Positions 31,306 through 33,230 of a stretch of DNA of 33,230 nucleotides are shown piece by piece. A model generated the notes under the pieces. The model was not told the origin of the DNA. It saw nothing but the letters and a program-made list of their open reading frames with translations, and did not search any database. Position 1 is the stretch's first letter, and each line of letters opens with the position of its first letter. This DNA comes from Thermococcus sp. M39 (lineage in GTDB: Archaea; Methanobacteriota_B; Thermococci; Thermococcales; Thermococcaceae): positions 1 to 33,230 of the forward strand of contig NZ_SNUG01000011.1 in assembly GCF_012027325.1 (NCBI RefSeq), written 5' to 3'. The translations under genes and the position numbers were made by a program.

Positions 31306-31854
31306 ATGAAGGATGAGCTAATCAACATGATATTTGAAGAGGGATGCATAAAGTTTGGGCATTTCATTTTGACCTCTGGAAAAGAGAGTAGCTATTACAT
31401 TGATATTAAAAAGCTCATAACCAACCCCAAAGCCCTAAAGCTAATTGCAGAGCTTATGAAAAGCGAAGCTGAAAAGAAGAAGATTGAATTTGACAAAGTT
31501 GCTGGCCCTGAACTTGGCGCAGTCCCAATTGCAACAGCTTTAGCTTTAGAAACAGAAAAGCCTCTCTTGATAGTAAGAAAGAAAAAGAAAGAACACGGGA
31601 CTGGAAAGCAAATTGAGGGGGAAGTGAAAGCTGGAGATAAAGTACTTCTAGTTGAGGATGTAACGACAACAGGTGGGAGCGTTTTAAGAGCAGCGAAGAT
31701 TCTTGAAAAAGAGGGGGCAAAGATTGTAGGAATTATAGTTGTAGTTGACAGGGAAGAGGGAGCCAAAGAAAACATTGAAAAAGAAGGCTACACACTGATT
31801 CCGCTTGTGAGAGTCAGCGAGCTGTTTGAGTACAAAGAAAAATCTAAAACCTAA
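31306..31854 (+). CDS. pyrE: Orotate phosphoribosyltransferase
   Basis: The 182-residue protein has the PRPP-binding motif [18 protein letters not shown] and [18 protein letters not shown], typical of OPRTase, plus [17 protein letters not shown] at the N-terminus. It joins orotate and PRPP to give OMP in pyrimidine synthesis. ATG 31306 is chosen because TTGGTGAT lies just upstream. The 3' end overlaps the convergent ParA/MinD-like gene by four bases. Confidence 0.94.
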   Translation: MKDELINMIFEEGCIKFGHFILTSGKESSYYIDIKKLITNPKALKLIAELMKSEAEKKKIEFDKVAGPELGAVPIATALALETEKPLLIVRKKKKEHGTGKQIEGEVKAGDKVLLVEDVTTTGGSVLRAAKILEKEGAKIVGIIVVVDREEGAKENIEKEGYTLIPLVRVSELFEYKEKSKT

Positions 31855-32648
31855 AAGTTCAACAGTCTCTCAGTTATTATCTCATCAACAATTTTCTCCA
31901 CTTTTGCTTTACCAAACATCCACTCCTCCAGAATTTCCCCACATTCCTTTAATCGCTTTGATACAGAAGCTCTTGGTTTGTATTTCAGTATCGGCACGCC
32001 TATATTCACTGAGTGAGGAACACGATTATCAAATGGTATTACTCCTATAACTGGCACACCCATATCACCTTCAAGGAATTCAATTATTCCACTAATATCC
32101 CTCGAAGATTCCCTTACCTTATTCAGCACGACAGCAACGTTTAATCCAAATAAATCACCCAATGTTTTAAGCTTGATAACCTCATTCTTCACCATAGTCT
32201 CAAAAGAGTAAATCGGGGAACGCTCTACCTCAATCACAATAATTTGATAATCAGCAAGCTCGAAGATATGGAGCGTGTCAAAGGGTATTCCAGTTGGAGA
32301 ATCTACAATGGTAACACTAAACTCATTCATAACATCCCCTATAACTCTCCTCAAACGAGATGCTGGGACGTTTATGATATCCTGAAGCTTTGTGCTACCC
32401 GGAATTAAATGAACACCGGTTTTATGTCTGTAGATAGCATTTTCAACTTTAAGTGCAGGGTCTCTAAGAAGACTATGAATGTTATACCTAGGGAAATCAA
32501 TCCCAAAATGAAGACCTAGCTTTGGAAGGTACAAGTCCCCATCGACAGCTAAAGTTCTGTACTTATTTTTGGCAAAATAAACACTGAGATTTGAGGTCAA
32601 AGTCGTTTTTCCTGCCCCTCCTCTTCCAGTAACAACAATCACAACCAT
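31851..32648 (-). CDS. ParA/MinD-like P-loop ATPase
   Basis: The 265-residue protein has the ParA/MinD fold: [20 protein letters not shown] (P-loop), [29 protein letters not shown] and [12 protein letters not shown]. The deviant Walker lysine of ParA/MinD (KGGxGK) is an arginine here (RGGAGK). A Met at 32648 is preferred since the P-loop must lie at the N-terminus; the frame stays open further upstream but has no signal there. No ParB-like gene is adjacent; a small winged-helix gene lies upstream on the same strand. Role in positioning or segregation is inferred. Confidence 0.85.
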   Translation of the reverse strand: MVVIVVTGRGGAGKTTLTSNLSVYFAKNKYRTLAVDGDLYLPKLGLHFGIDFPRYNIHSLLRDPALKVENAIYRHKTGVHLIPGSTKLQDIINVPASRLRRVIGDVMNEFSVTIVDSPTGIPFDTLHIFELADYQIIVIEVERSPIYSFETMVKNEVIKLKTLGDLFGLNVAVVLNKVRESSRDISGIIEFLEGDMGVPVIGVIPFDNRVPHSVNIGVPILKYKPRASVSKRLKECGEILEEWMFGKAKVEKIVDEIITERLLNF

Positions 32649-32781
32649 TTTAATTTTCACTTCCACACAACAACTTACTTGTTTTAATATTACCACGTCG
32701 TCATTATATATAAAAGTGCTGTTTGTTGAAAGAATGAACACAAATCCAAAAATAATTTTAAAAAGCAGAAATGAGACCAGA

Positions 32782-32997
32782 TTAAGTTTCAATGTAATCA
32801 TCAAGGGTTTTAGCTCTAACCATGATTGTAGCTTTTTCTTGACCATAGAAAACCTCAACCAAGCCATCAGATTCTAAACTTTTAAGAGTCTGAAGAAGTT
32901 TGGGCATGGGTGTTTCCAGCTCTTCACTCAATTTCTGCAAAGTTACGGCTTTTTTCTTTACAACTAAAAGCTTGTATATATAATCCCTCCTACGCAT
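32782..32997 (-). CDS. Small winged-helix protein upstream of the ParA/MinD-like gene
   Basis: The 71-residue protein has a winged-helix pattern: RRDYIYKLLVVKKKAVTLQK, LSEELETPMPKLLQTLKSLESDG, then the wing VEVFYGQEKATIMVRA. GGTG lies seven bases before the ATG. It is on the same strand as the ParA/MinD-like gene, with 133 bases between them that include a TATA-like TTTTATATATAATG. It may regulate that gene or act with it on DNA; both are inferences. Confidence 0.7.
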   Translation of the reverse strand: MRRRDYIYKLLVVKKKAVTLQKLSEELETPMPKLLQTLKSLESDGLVEVFYGQEKATIMVRAKTLDDYIET

Positions 32998-33119
32998 ACA
33001 GAAACACCATTATTGTTTTCTGCACACCATTCTAATAAAGATTACTGGACAAAATTTGCCTTCTGAACTGTTCTTTTTGAGCGGAATGTTTAAAAGTTTT
33101 TGTGATTAAATGTGAGTGT

Positions 33120-33230
33120 ATGGTAGTGAAGGAAAAGCTTTACACGGTCAAACAGGCGAGTGAGATACTCGGAGTTCATCCAAAAACAATCCAGAAATGG
33201 GATAGGGAAGGGAAAATCAAAACAGTCAGA
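33120..33230 (+). CDS. tnpA: IS607-type TnpA recombinase, N-terminal part cut by the window edge
   Basis: The first 37 codons read MVVKEKLYTVKQASEILGVH, then PKTIQKWDREGKIKTVR. This is the MerR-like helix-turn-helix that starts IS607-family serine recombinases; the catalytic resolvase domain would follow outside the window. GTGAGTGT precedes the ATG without a clear ribosome-binding site, and a run of A+T-rich sequence (32998-33119) would hold the element's left end. A cargo tnpB gene is expected further right. The family call rests on the HTH pattern alone. Confidence 0.72.
   Translation, partial: MVVKEKLYTVKQASEILGVHPKTIQKWDREGKIKTVR

Noticed and set aside
1-33230. CRISPR array
   Set aside because: No regularly spaced direct repeats with spacers were seen; the only tandem repeat is the two-unit palindrome at 482-541.

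Overview
The window looks like chromosomal DNA of a hyperthermophilic euryarchaeon of the order Thermococcales, most likely Thermococcus or a close relative. The reasons are: 5S rRNA followed directly by tRNA-Asp; tRNA genes with encoded CCA; A+T-rich protein genes beside G+C-rich RNA genes; GGTG/GGAGG ribosome-binding sites and TATA-box promoters; and a marker set of TrmB, TreT, tetraether lipid synthase, pantoate kinase next to ATP-dependent DNA ligase, and DUF432/MscS and Tfx-type proteins. Identifications rest on reading motifs and on recalled family knowledge; no database search was run.

Layout. 1-1066: end of a 5S rRNA, three tRNAs (Asp, Lys, Gln), a tandem palindromic repeat and a small membrane protein. 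1067-6996: a plus-strand cluster with two winged-helix regulators, three DUF1102-like secreted proteins, a SipW-type signal peptidase with an extra C-terminal domain, a larger relative with a cysteine tail, and a DUF5305-like membrane protein. I read this as a TasA-like surface-fibre or pilus system. 7002-12273: a DUF434 + HD pair, a lipoprotein, DUF432 + MscS, tRNA-Tyr and an unknown gene. 12424-13835: a Tfx-type regulator overlapping tail to tail with an LrgB/CidA-like pair.

13873-23098 is a divergent sugar locus. On the minus strand lie treT (trehalose synthase), trmB (regulator) and a FucI-like isomerase. On the plus strand lie malE-malF-malG, a clan GH-A glycosidase and a PfkB sugar kinase. 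The two divergent promoters carry almost the same TACTNNNAGTA palindrome, the recalled TrmB operator, so both arms are probably co-regulated and trmB autoregulated. No transport ATPase (malK) lies in the window.

23073-33230: tetraether lipid synthase with a DUF3213-like partner, a small helical protein overlapping a family-4 uracil-DNA glycosylase, an NhaC-type antiporter with a long promoter region, pantoate kinase, a G+C-rich structured segment that looks like a solo TnpB-type transposon end or omega-RNA, DNA ligase, pyrE, a ParA/MinD-like ATPase with a small winged-helix protein, and the first 37 codons of an IS607-type recombinase cut by the window edge.

Best candidates for under-described biology: the fibre cluster with its built-in regulators, signal peptidase and inter-gene hairpins; the solo omega-RNA-like segment between pantoate kinase and ligase; and the rewired TrmB locus with isomerase, glycosidase and kinase.
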